A model generated the notes under the pieces. That model was given only the letters and a program-made list of their open reading frames with translations. It did no database searches and was not told the DNA's origin. This document shows, piece by piece, positions 1 to 7,036 of a stretch of 64,000 nucleotides of DNA; positions within the stretch are counted from its first letter, which is position 1, and each line of letters begins with the position of its first letter. Origin of the DNA: Ferrimonas gelatinilytica (GTDB taxonomy: Bacteria; Pseudomonadota; Gammaproteobacteria; Enterobacterales; Shewanellaceae). The DNA is taken from assembly GCF_039544205.1 (NCBI RefSeq), contig NZ_BAABLF010000005.1, positions 500,958-564,957 of the forward strand, written 5' to 3'. Made by a program: the position numbers and the translations under genes.

Positions 1-2465
1 AGACATTACTAGAGCAACTGGATCAAGGCCAGCTATGGACCTTCCCCGGTGGGATCCACCCGCCGGAGCGCAAAACCCTGTCCAATCAAACCCCGATCAA
101 ACGGCTGCCGCTGCCACCCTCGCTATGGATACCCCTGCGGCAGCACGCCGGCAGCGAAGGGATGCTCCGGGTGAAACCCGGTCAGCGTGTCCTGAAAGGA
201 GATGCGCTCACCTGGGCGGACTCCCCCTGGTCGGTGCCTGTCCATGCCCCGACTTCCGGTACCATCGCTGCCATCGAACCCCGAGTGACAGCCCACCCCT
301 CGGGACTGAGAGAGCTCGGGGTTGAGCTTATCCCCGATGGCCAGGATCACTGGCGGCCGCGGGAGACCCGCAGCAGCGTCCAAGGGCTGGAGCGGGACGA
401 ACTGCACCGAGTTATCCGCGATGCGGGGATCGCCGGCCTCGGTGGCGCCACCTTCCCCGCCGCAGTCAAACTGGCACCCGCTAACCGCGTCACCGCCCTG
501 CTGATTAACGGTGCCGAGTGCGAGCCCTACATCAGCGCTGACGACCGCCTGATGCGCGAGCACGCCGGCGAGATCCTGCTGGGGATCGAGGTGCTGATCC
601 ATATGCTGAACCCGGACCGGGTGGTGATCGCCATCGAGGACAACAAACCGGAAGCCCTGGCAGCAATATCGAAGGCTCTGGAAGCCAGCCACTTGGATCA
701 GGAACAGGTCAAGATCCGCTCGATCCCCACCAAGTACCCCTCCGGATCGGAGAAGCAGTTGATCCAGATTCTCACTGGACAGGAGGTCCCCAAAGGCAAG
801 CTGCCCGTGGATCTCGGCATGCTGATGCATAACGTAGGTACCTGCTACGCCATCAAGAAAGCGGTGTTCGATGATGAGCCGCTGATTGAGCGCGTGGTGA
901 CCATCACCGGTGAGCAGGCTGGCCAGGCTGGAAACTACTGGACACTGCTGGGCAGCCCGATCCGCTGGGTATTGCAACAAAGCGGCGCCAACCCCCTCCC
1001 CGCCCAACCGCTGATCATGGGAGGCCCCATGATGGGCTTCGCCCTACCGGATATTGATGCCCCTGTGGTCAAGGCCACCAACTGCCTGTTGGTACCCAGC
1101 CGTGAGGAGTTGCCGGAACAACCCAAACCTCGCAACTGTATCCGCTGCGGTGACTGTGCCCAGGTCTGTCCTCAGCTGTTGCTGCCACAGCAGCTTTTCT
1201 GGCATAGCCAGGCTAAGGAGTACGACAAGGCCGATAAGCTCAACCTGTTCGACTGCATCGAGTGTGGCGTCTGTGCTTATGTCTGTCCTTCAGACATCCC
1301 CTTGGTGGAGCACTACCGTATCGCCAAGGCCGCCCTGCGCGACCAGTCCACCAGCGCCGCTAAGGCGGAACAGGCCAAGATCCGATTCGAAGCCCGCAAG
1401 GCTCGACTGGAAGCGGAGAAACAGGCCCGGGAGCAGCGGTCACAGCGGGCCAAGGCCACACCGGGGGCCGCGCCCAGCGCCGGCGTCGCCGCGGCCATTG
1501 CCAAACTCAAGGCCAAGCAGGCCGAACAGAGTCCGGAAGCGAACGAGGGCAAGGGCGACGAGCAGGATATGGCGGAGCTGCGTCGCCAGCGCAAAGCCCA
1601 GGCCCGGGTGGCCAAGGCACAAAAAGCGCAGCCCTCCCCGGACGATGCCCCTAAAGCCGCCGTCGCCGCCGCTATCGCCCGTGCCAAAGCCAAGCAGGCA
1701 CAAGCGCAGGGCAGTGCCGAGCCCACAGAGCCGAGCCAGGACACGCAGCCAACGCCAAAACCCTCCACAAGCAGCAGCGACAGTGCCAAAAACCCCGCCG
1801 TGGCTGCTGCCATTGCCCGTGCCAAGGCGAAGCAGGCGCAAAAGCAGGGCGAGAAGGGCGACACTGAGCGCACCAGGGAAACCTCCGTGGACCAAAGCGG
1901 CTCCGCCGGCCCATCAGGTGCTTCAAAAAGCCCCGCCGTAGCCGCCGCTATCGCCAAAGCCAAAGCGAAACAGTCCGCCGCAACCGCAGAGGCCCGCCCA
2001 GCAGGCGATACCCTCACCCAAGGCGGTACCGGCGACGCCCCTGAGAAAAAAGATGCCGGCGACGCCAAACGCAAAGCCGCCGTGGCTGCCGCCATCGCCA
2101 AAGCCAAAGCGAAACAGGCCGCCGCGACCGCAGAGGCCCGCCCAGCAGGCGATACCCTCACCCAAGGCAGTACCGGCGACGCCCTTGAGAAAAAAGATGC
2201 CGGCGACGCCAAACGCAAAGCCGCCGTAGCCGCCGCTATCGCCAAAGCCAAAGCGAAACAGGCCGCCGCGACCGCAGAGGCCCGCCCAGCAGGCGATACC
2301 ATCACCCAAGGCAGTACCGGCGACGCCCAGGAGAAAAAAGATGATGGCGACGCCCGGCGCAAAGCCGCCGTGGCTGCCGCCATCGCCAAGGCCAAGGCGA
2401 AACAAGCGGCTGCCCGCTCCCAAGGTGGCGACACTCAAAAGAACGATGAGAATGAGAACGACTGA
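1..2465 (+). CDS. rsxC: Rnf/Rsx electron transport complex subunit C, 5' end cut by window
   Basis: Peripheral subunit of the ion-translocating Rnf (Rsx) complex that moves electrons between NADH and ferredoxin at the inner membrane and, in enterics, reduces SoxR. The frame is open from base 3, upstream of the first ATG at 162; the visible start (TLLEQLDQ, then FPGGIHPPERKT) matches the RsxC N-terminus, so only a few codons are missing. Two ferredoxin-type 4Fe-4S motifs follow, CIRCGDCAQVCP near visible residue 379 and CIECGVCAYVCP near 418. The rest, about 370 residues, is a low-complexity Ala/Lys tail with seven AVAAAIA(K/R)xKAKQ units, the last ones on a 48-residue period. It overlaps rsxD by one base (TGATG). 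Confidence 0.96.
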   Translation, partial: TLLEQLDQGQLWTFPGGIHPPERKTLSNQTPIKRLPLPPSLWIPLRQHAGSEGMLRVKPGQRVLKGDALTWADSPWSVPVHAPTSGTIAAIEPRVTAHPSGLRELGVELIPDGQDHWRPRETRSSVQGLERDELHRVIRDAGIAGLGGATFPAAVKLAPANRVTALLINGAECEPYISADDRLMREHAGEILLGIEVLIHMLNPDRVVIAIEDNKPEALAAISKALEASHLDQEQVKIRSIPTKYPSGSEKQLIQILTGQEVPKGKLPVDLGMLMHNVGTCYAIKKAVFDDEPLIERVVTITGEQAGQAGNYWTLLGSPIRWVLQQSGANPLPAQPLIMGGPMMGFALPDIDAPVVKATNCLLVPSREELPEQPKPRNCIRCGDCAQVCPQLLLPQQLFWHSQAKEYDKADKLNLFDCIECGVCAYVCPSDIPLVEHYRIAKAALRDQSTSAAKAEQAKIRFEARKARLEAEKQAREQRSQRAKATPGAAPSAGVAAAIAKLKAKQAEQSPEANEGKGDEQDMAELRRQRKAQARVAKAQKAQPSPDDAPKAAVAAAIARAKAKQAQAQGSAEPTEPSQDTQPTPKPSTSSSDSAKNPAVAAAIARAKAKQAQKQGEKGDTERTRETSVDQSGSAGPSGASKSPAVAAAIAKAKAKQSAATAEARPAGDTLTQGGTGDAPEKKDAGDAKRKAAVAAAIAKAKAKQAAATAEARPAGDTLTQGSTGDALEKKDAGDAKRKAAVAAAIAKAKAKQAAATAEARPAGDTITQGSTGDAQEKKDDGDARRKAAVAAAIAKAKAKQAAARSQGGDTQKNDENEND
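1934..2410 (+). repeat. 144-bp tandem repeat inside rsxC
   Basis: Three near-identical 144-bp units plus a partial fourth encode 48-residue copies of the motif AVAAAIAKAKAKQ followed by AATAEARPAGDT and GDAxEKKDxGDA. Four looser copies of the core motif precede them from about 1480. The period is a multiple of three, so gain or loss of units keeps the frame. The repeat lies in the C-terminal tail, outside the redox domains. Confidence 0.9.
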
Positions 2466-3517
2466 TGGCATTTAAGATCGCCTCCTCCCCCCACCTTTCG
2501 TCGCGGACCCCCACCGCCAAAGTGATGCTGCTGGTGGCCCTCTGCACGATTCCCGGCGTGCTGGCCCAGTGGTTCTATTTTGGCTGGGGCACCCTGGTGC
2601 AGATCACCCTGGCGGTACTCACCTGCCTGCTGGCGGAAGCGTTCTGTATCCGACTGCGTGGACGCGATGTCGCCCTGACCCTGAAGGACAACACGGCCCT
2701 GGTAACCGGGCTGCTACTGGGGATCTGCCTGCCACCATTGGCCCCGTGGTATATCCCGGTGCTGGGAAGCATTTTCGCCATTGTCTTGGTCAAGCAGCTC
2801 TACGGTGGCATCGGTCAGAACCTGTTTAACCCCGCCATGGCAGCCTACGTCACCCTGTTGATCTCCTTCCCGGCGCAGATGACCCAGTGGCTGCCGCCTC
2901 AGCACCTGGCAGCCCAGACCCTGGGACTCACAGAGAGTCTGGTGGCGATCTTCGCCGGCTTTGCGCCGCTCGACATCAGTTTCGAAGCGCTGCGACTGGG
3001 TATCGATGGCAGTACCATGGCCACGCCGCTGGACACATTGAAAACCGACCTTACCCGGGGCTTCACCACCGGTGAGAGCCTCGCCAAGCCTATCTACGGT
3101 GCACTGGGCGGCGAAGGCTGGCTCTGGGTAAACCTGGGCTTCCTGCTCGGTGGCCTGGCCCTGCTCAAACTCAAGGTGATCCGGTGGCATATCCCCGTGG
3201 CGATGCTGGGTACCCTATCGCTTTGCGCCCTGCTGGGCATGCTACTTGCGCCGGATGCAACCGGACCGCTCGGTCTGCACCTCTTCTCCGGTGCGACCCT
3301 GTTTGGCGCCTTCTTTATCGCCACGGACCCGGTCTCCGCGGCGACCTCCAACCGGGGTCGCCTCGCCTTCGGCGCGCTGATTGGCCTGCTGGTCTACCTG
3401 ATCCGAAGCTTCGGCGGCTACCCGGATGCGGTGGCGTTTGCCGTCATGCTGGCCAACCTGAGCGTGCCGTTGATCGACTATTACACCCGCCCCCGCACCT
3501 ACGGACACCGGAGCTAA
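2465..3517 (+). CDS. rsxD: Rnf/Rsx electron transport complex subunit D
   Basis: Integral membrane flavoprotein of the Rnf complex, 350 residues, with many hydrophobic helices through most of its length. The segment DGSTMATPL puts a threonine at residue 187, the position known to bind FMN covalently through a phosphoester in Vibrio RnfD. The C-terminal segment SGATLFGAFFIATDPVSA is typical of the NqrB/RnfD family. The start ATG overlaps the rsxC stop, which suggests translational coupling, and rsxG follows after one base. Confidence 0.96.
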   Translation: MAFKIASSPHLSSRTPTAKVMLLVALCTIPGVLAQWFYFGWGTLVQITLAVLTCLLAEAFCIRLRGRDVALTLKDNTALVTGLLLGICLPPLAPWYIPVLGSIFAIVLVKQLYGGIGQNLFNPAMAAYVTLLISFPAQMTQWLPPQHLAAQTLGLTESLVAIFAGFAPLDISFEALRLGIDGSTMATPLDTLKTDLTRGFTTGESLAKPIYGALGGEGWLWVNLGFLLGGLALLKLKVIRWHIPVAMLGTLSLCALLGMLLAPDATGPLGLHLFSGATLFGAFFIATDPVSAATSNRGRLAFGALIGLLVYLIRSFGGYPDAVAFAVMLANLSVPLIDYYTRPRTYGHRS

Positions 3518-3518
3518 G

Positions 3519-4169
3519 ATGATCCCGTCCATGACCCGAAACGGCCTGCTCCTGGCCCTGTTTGGCCTGGCGGCGGCTGGCCTGGTGGCCCTCACCCATG
3601 AGGGCACCAAGGACCGGATCGCCGAGCAGCAAAAGCAACAACTGGTCGCGACCCTGGCCCAGATCCTGCCAGGCGACCTGTACAACAACGCGCCGCACGA
3701 TGACTGTCGCCTGCTGCAAAGCCGGCAATATCTCGGCACCCGCGAACCCCAGCCGGCGTTCATCGCCCGACGGGATTCAGAGCCGGTGGCAATGGCAATG
3801 GAAACCGTGGCCCCGGATGGCTACAACGGCGATATCCACCTGATTGTCGGGATCCGCTGGAACGGGGAGATCCTCGGGGTGCGCACCCTCAACCATAATG
3901 AGACACCCGGCCTTGGGGATCTGATCGACATTCGCCGCTCCGATTGGGTCACCCGCTTCAGCGGCTACCAGCTCGAGTCGGAGAAAGATCCTCGCTTTGC
4001 GGTCAAGCGTGACGGCGGTGAATTTGACCAGTTCACCGGTGCCACCATCACCCCTCGGGCCTATGTCAAAGCGGTGAAAAACGCCCTGATCTACTTCAAC
4101 AGCAACAAGGCTAAGCTGCTCCAGGCCCCTCGCTGCTGGAGTGAAAACGAACAAGGAGCACAGCCATGA
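3519..4169 (+). CDS. rsxG: Rnf/Rsx electron transport complex subunit G
   Basis: Membrane-anchored, periplasm-facing flavoprotein of the Rnf complex, 216 residues. One N-terminal transmembrane helix (about residues 7-25) is followed by the FMN-binding domain. The motif FTGATITPRAYVKAV places the threonine expected to carry covalent FMN at residue 176. The next gene, rsxE, starts four bases before this stop (ATGA overlap), as in a tightly coupled operon. Confidence 0.96.
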   Translation: MIPSMTRNGLLLALFGLAAAGLVALTHEGTKDRIAEQQKQQLVATLAQILPGDLYNNAPHDDCRLLQSRQYLGTREPQPAFIARRDSEPVAMAMETVAPDGYNGDIHLIVGIRWNGEILGVRTLNHNETPGLGDLIDIRRSDWVTRFSGYQLESEKDPRFAVKRDGGEFDQFTGATITPRAYVKAVKNALIYFNSNKAKLLQAPRCWSENEQGAQP

Positions 4170-4864
4170 GCCATCCCCCCTATCGCGATATTGCCTGGCA
4201 GGCTCTGTGGAAAAACAACCCCGGCATCGTCCAGTTGCTGGGGCTCTGCCCGCTGCTGGCGGTGACCAATACCCTGACCAACGCCCTGGGGCTGGGGTTG
4301 GCCACGTTGCTGGTGCTGGTCGGTTCCAACATCCTGGTCTCGTTGCTGCGTAAAGGGATCCCCAACGAAATCCGGATCCCGGTGTACGTAATGATCATCG
4401 CCTCCTTGGTGACCTGCGTGCAGTTGCTGGTCAACGCCTACGCCTATGGGCTCTATCTCAGCCTGGGGATCTTCCTTCCGCTCATCGTCACCAACTGCGT
4501 CATCATCGGTCGTGCCGAGGCCTTCGCCTCCAAGAACCCGGTGGGGATCGCGGCCTGGGACGGTCTGATGATGGGGCTGGGTTTCACCCTGGTACTGATG
4601 ATCCTTGGCGGTACCCGCGAGCTGGTTGGCCAGGGCACCCTGTTTGATGGTGCCGACCTGCTCCTGGGGGATTGGGCCACGATACTCAGGGTCCAGGTGT
4701 ACCATCTCGACAGCCCCTTCCTGCTGGCGCTGCTACCGCCTGGAGCCTTTATCGCCATGGGGTTACTGATCGCGGCGAAAAACCGGCTCAATAGCCGCGT
4801 AGAAGCGATGGTCAGCCCCCGAAGCGATGTAAAAGCCCCGGTTGAGCGGGTACGGATAAGCTAA
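4166..4864 (+). CDS. rsxE: Rnf/Rsx electron transport complex subunit E
   Basis: Integral membrane subunit of the Rnf complex, 232 residues, of the NqrD/RnfE family. About six hydrophobic helices; the segment ending LVTCVQLLVNAYA and then LGIFLPLIVTNCVIIGRAEA are family hallmarks, the second carrying one of the conserved cysteines near the membrane Fe-S centre. A hydrophilic tail of about 30 residues ends the protein. It overlaps rsxG by four bases and is followed 18 bases later by nth. Confidence 0.96.
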   Translation: MSHPPYRDIAWQALWKNNPGIVQLLGLCPLLAVTNTLTNALGLGLATLLVLVGSNILVSLLRKGIPNEIRIPVYVMIIASLVTCVQLLVNAYAYGLYLSLGIFLPLIVTNCVIIGRAEAFASKNPVGIAAWDGLMMGLGFTLVLMILGGTRELVGQGTLFDGADLLLGDWATILRVQVYHLDSPFLLALLPPGAFIAMGLLIAAKNRLNSRVEAMVSPRSDVKAPVERVRIS

Positions 4865-4882
4865 CAAAGGGACTTAAGAGGC

Positions 4883-5524
4883 ATGAATAAAGAGAAAAGG
4901 CGCCAGATCCTGGAGCGCCTGCGTACCAACAACCCCCACCCGGAAACCGAGCTGGAGTTCTCCTCTCCCTACGAACTGCTGGTGGCGGTGGCGCTCTCCG
5001 CCCAGGCCACCGACGTCTCCGTCAACAAAGCAACCCGCAAGCTGTTCCCGATCGCCAATACGCCAGAGGCGATGCTCAACCTTGGGGTCGAGGGAGTGAA
5101 GGCGCATATTAAGACCATCGGCCTTTACAACACCAAGGCGGAGAATGTCATCAAGGCGGCACGCATACTGGTGGAGCAACACAATGGGGAGGTTCCCCAG
5201 GACAGGGCGGCGCTGGAAAAGCTGCCCGGCGTTGGCCGTAAGACCGCCAACGTGGTCCTCAACACCGCGTTTGGCTGGCCCACCATTGCCGTCGACACCC
5301 ATATTTTTCGCGTATCCAACCGCACCAAGTTCGCAGTGGGAAAAAATGTCGATGAGGTGGAGCAGAAACTGCTCAAAGTGGTTCCCGCCGAATTCAAGGT
5401 CGATGTCCATCACTGGCTTATCCTTCACGGGCGATACACCTGCCTCGCGCGCAAACCCCGTTGTGGGTCCTGCCTGATTGAAGACCTCTGTGAGTTCAAG
5501 GAAAAGGTCTACCCGGAGGAGTAA
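4883..5524 (+). CDS. nth: Endonuclease III (DNA glycosylase/AP lyase)
   Basis: Base-excision-repair enzyme that removes oxidised pyrimidines and cuts at abasic sites. Its 213 residues match the family. The helix-hairpin-helix motif LPGVGRKTANVVLN carries the catalytic lysine at residue 120, and VDTHIFR gives the catalytic aspartate at 138, both at the E. coli numbering. The C-terminal cysteines are spaced C-x6-C-x2-C-x5-C, the ligands of the 4Fe-4S cluster. It is last in the rsx operon, the same order as in Escherichia; co-transcription with a redox complex is conserved although its reason is unclear. Confidence 0.97.
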   Translation: MNKEKRRQILERLRTNNPHPETELEFSSPYELLVAVALSAQATDVSVNKATRKLFPIANTPEAMLNLGVEGVKAHIKTIGLYNTKAENVIKAARILVEQHNGEVPQDRAALEKLPGVGRKTANVVLNTAFGWPTIAVDTHIFRVSNRTKFAVGKNVDEVEQKLLKVVPAEFKVDVHHWLILHGRYTCLARKPRCGSCLIEDLCEFKEKVYPEE

Positions 5525-5602
5525 GGCCCCGCTGAAACTGAGCAGATTTTAAACCCTCGTCGCCCTGCCGCTTAACGATTGCCCGAACACTCCGCCGCGG
5601 CC

Positions 5603-5631
5603 TTGCACCGGTCCAGGCTTTCTGGTCTAAT
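5603..5631 (+). promoter_or_regulatory. Sigma-70 promoter of tRNA-Cys
   Basis: TTGCAC, a 17-bp spacer and TCTAAT lie just upstream of the tRNA. The predicted start falls in a C-rich discriminator (TCCCCTCG), the kind of GC-rich start region associated with stringent control of stable RNA genes. The stringent-control reading is inference. Confidence 0.75.
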
Positions 5632-5637
5632 CCCCTC

Positions 5638-5659
5638 GCTGTCGCACACAAGCGACAGC
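5638..5659 (+). other. 8-bp hairpin in the tRNA-Cys 5' leader
   Basis: GCTGTCGC and GCGACAGC form a perfect stem around a six-base loop, ending four bases before the mature tRNA. It may help RNase P or another nuclease recognise the precursor; this is inference. Confidence 0.5.
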
Positions 5660-5663
5660 TTAT

Positions 5664-5737
5664 GGCGCGTTGGCAGAGTGGCTATGCAGCGGATTGCAAA
5701 TCCGTGGACCTCGGTTCGACTCCGGGACGCGCCTCCA
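5664..5737 (+). tRNA. tRNA-Cys (anticodon GCA)
   Basis: A 74-nt cloverleaf with the acceptor stem GGCGCGT/ACGCGCC, T-arm with GGTTCGACTCC, anticodon GCA at 5696-5698, discriminator base U and an encoded CCA end. The sequence closely follows E. coli tRNA-Cys. It stands alone between its own promoter and terminator rather than in a tRNA cluster. Confidence 0.97.
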
Positions 5738-5746
5738 ACTACGAAA

Positions 5747-5784
5747 CAAAAACGCCGCTCCTCGGAGCGGCGTTTTTGTTTTTC
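5747..5784 (+). terminator. Rho-independent terminator after tRNA-Cys
   Basis: A GC-rich stem, CGCCGCTCC against GGAGCGGCG, flanked by an A-tract on the left and T5-G-T5 on the right. It ends the tRNA transcript before the following secreted-protein gene. Confidence 0.9.
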
Positions 5785-5877
5785 CTCTTCCCCACTCCAA
5801 GCCCCTAAATTCTCGGCACAAAGAGTCATTATTTGCCAAGCTTGATGCGTTGATTAACAACGCACTACGGAGGCTCC

Positions 5878-6648
5878 ATGAATCTTTTCTGTCGCTCCAT
5901 CGCCCGCAAACTAGTCTGGGTCACCCTGCCCCTTGTGATGGCATTCAGCGCCGTCCTTCATGCCGAAGATACGCTGGCTGACCACTGGATGGTCACGCCC
6001 AAAGCCGGCGAGCAAAAGACGTTCGAAGAGGCACTCAAGAAACATCTCAACTACCGCCAGGGCAAGGGCGATCCTCGCCAGTGGAAGGTGTACGTCCAGG
6101 TCCTGGGTGAGAACCTCAATACCTATATTATCCGCAGCTGCTGCTTCAAATGGGCGGAGATGGACCAATACCGTCAGTGGGGCCAGGATAATCGCACTAC
6201 GGATCATTGGAACGACCATGTTAAACCCTTGGTGGCCCATGCATCCCATAATTTCAGCCGCCTGGATATGGTCAACAGTCACTGGCCGGAAGATGACAGC
6301 GAATACCAGTATTTCGGCGTCAGCCAAATGAAGGTCAAGGCCGGCCATGCCGCCTCGACCCGTAGCGATCTCGCGACCATCAGCGATCACGCCAAGGAGA
6401 TGAAGTGGCCCTACTTCTGGTCCTGGAGCTGGCAGGAGGCCGGGGATAACACCCTCTCGCTGGTGACCCCTTTCCCCAACTATGCGGCCATGGAATCCCC
6501 ACAAACCAGCTTTTTCGAAGCCCTGAAACAACACCTCTCATCAGAGAGCCGGGCACAGAAGTTGATAGAGAGCTGGAGCAGCCACTTCAGTGACAGTCGC
6601 TACGACCTCTACCGTCTGCGCACTGACCTGTCGATGACCAAACCATAG
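5878..6648 (+). CDS. Secreted protein of unknown function, two-lobed
   Basis: I do not recognise a named family. The first 29 residues are a clear Sec signal peptide (KLVWVTLPLVMAFSAVLHA, cleavage before EDTLAD), so the 256-residue product should be periplasmic or exported. The mature part is rich in Trp and Tyr and seems to contain two similar halves, each a helix, a W-rich strand, then a segment ending F.WAEMDQYRQW or FPNYAAMESP; this pattern resembles a duplicated dimeric alpha-beta-barrel (ABM/NIPSNAP-like) fold, which is inference. A GGAGG sequence 5 bases before the ATG fixes the start. The gene is isolated, with terminators on both sides. Confidence 0.8.
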   Translation: MNLFCRSIARKLVWVTLPLVMAFSAVLHAEDTLADHWMVTPKAGEQKTFEEALKKHLNYRQGKGDPRQWKVYVQVLGENLNTYIIRSCCFKWAEMDQYRQWGQDNRTTDHWNDHVKPLVAHASHNFSRLDMVNSHWPEDDSEYQYFGVSQMKVKAGHAASTRSDLATISDHAKEMKWPYFWSWSWQEAGDNTLSLVTPFPNYAAMESPQTSFFEALKQHLSSESRAQKLIESWSSHFSDSRYDLYRLRTDLSMTKP

Positions 6649-6667
6649 AGGGAACTGCCCCGAGCAT

Positions 6668-6697
6668 AAAAAAACGCTGCCGATGGCAGCGTTTTTT
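6668..6697. terminator. Bidirectional terminator between secreted protein and ihfA
   Basis: ACGCTGCC-GAT-GGCAGCGT stem with seven A on the left and six T on the right, placed between two convergent genes, so it can stop transcription from both directions. Confidence 0.9.
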
Positions 6698-6713
6698 CGT
6701 TTCTGGGATCACA

Positions 6714-7031
6714 CTACTGCGCGTCATCCAGGTGCTCGGTGAGATGCTCTGACTCCTCGATCCGCGCCTTGAGTTTCTGGCCCGGCCGGAAAGTCACGAC
6801 CCGACGCGCACTGATGGGGATATCTTCCCCGGTTTTCGGATTGCGTCCGGGACGTTGATTCTTTTCCCGCAACTCGAAGTTTCCAAAACCTGACAGCTTT
6901 ACCTGCTCGCCGTTTTCCAGCGCTTGGCGGATCTCCTCGAAGAAGATCTCCACCATATCTTTGGCATCCCGCTTATGCAGGCCAAAGGAGTCCACAAGTC
7001 GCTCTGCCATGTCGGCTTTGGTCAGCGCCAT
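6714..7031 (-). CDS. ihfA: Integration host factor alpha subunit
   Basis: Nucleoid protein of the HU/IHF family, 105 residues, that pairs with IhfB to bend DNA sharply at specific sites and acts in replication, recombination and sigma-54 promoters. The DNA-binding arm sequence GRNPKTGEDIPISARRVVTF and the opening MALTKADMAE are diagnostic of the alpha subunit. It follows pheT by five bases on the same strand, the usual enteric arrangement pheS-pheT-ihfA. Confidence 0.97.
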   Translation of the reverse strand: MALTKADMAERLVDSFGLHKRDAKDMVEIFFEEIRQALENGEQVKLSGFGNFELREKNQRPGRNPKTGEDIPISARRVVTFRPGQKLKARIEESEHLTEHLDDAQ

Positions 7032-7036
7032 AATGT

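Noticed and set aside
1313..2434. Long minus-strand open frame opposite the rsxC tail
   Set aside because: It mirrors the Ala/Lys repeat; its translation is a low-complexity Ala-rich string, a codon-composition artefact.
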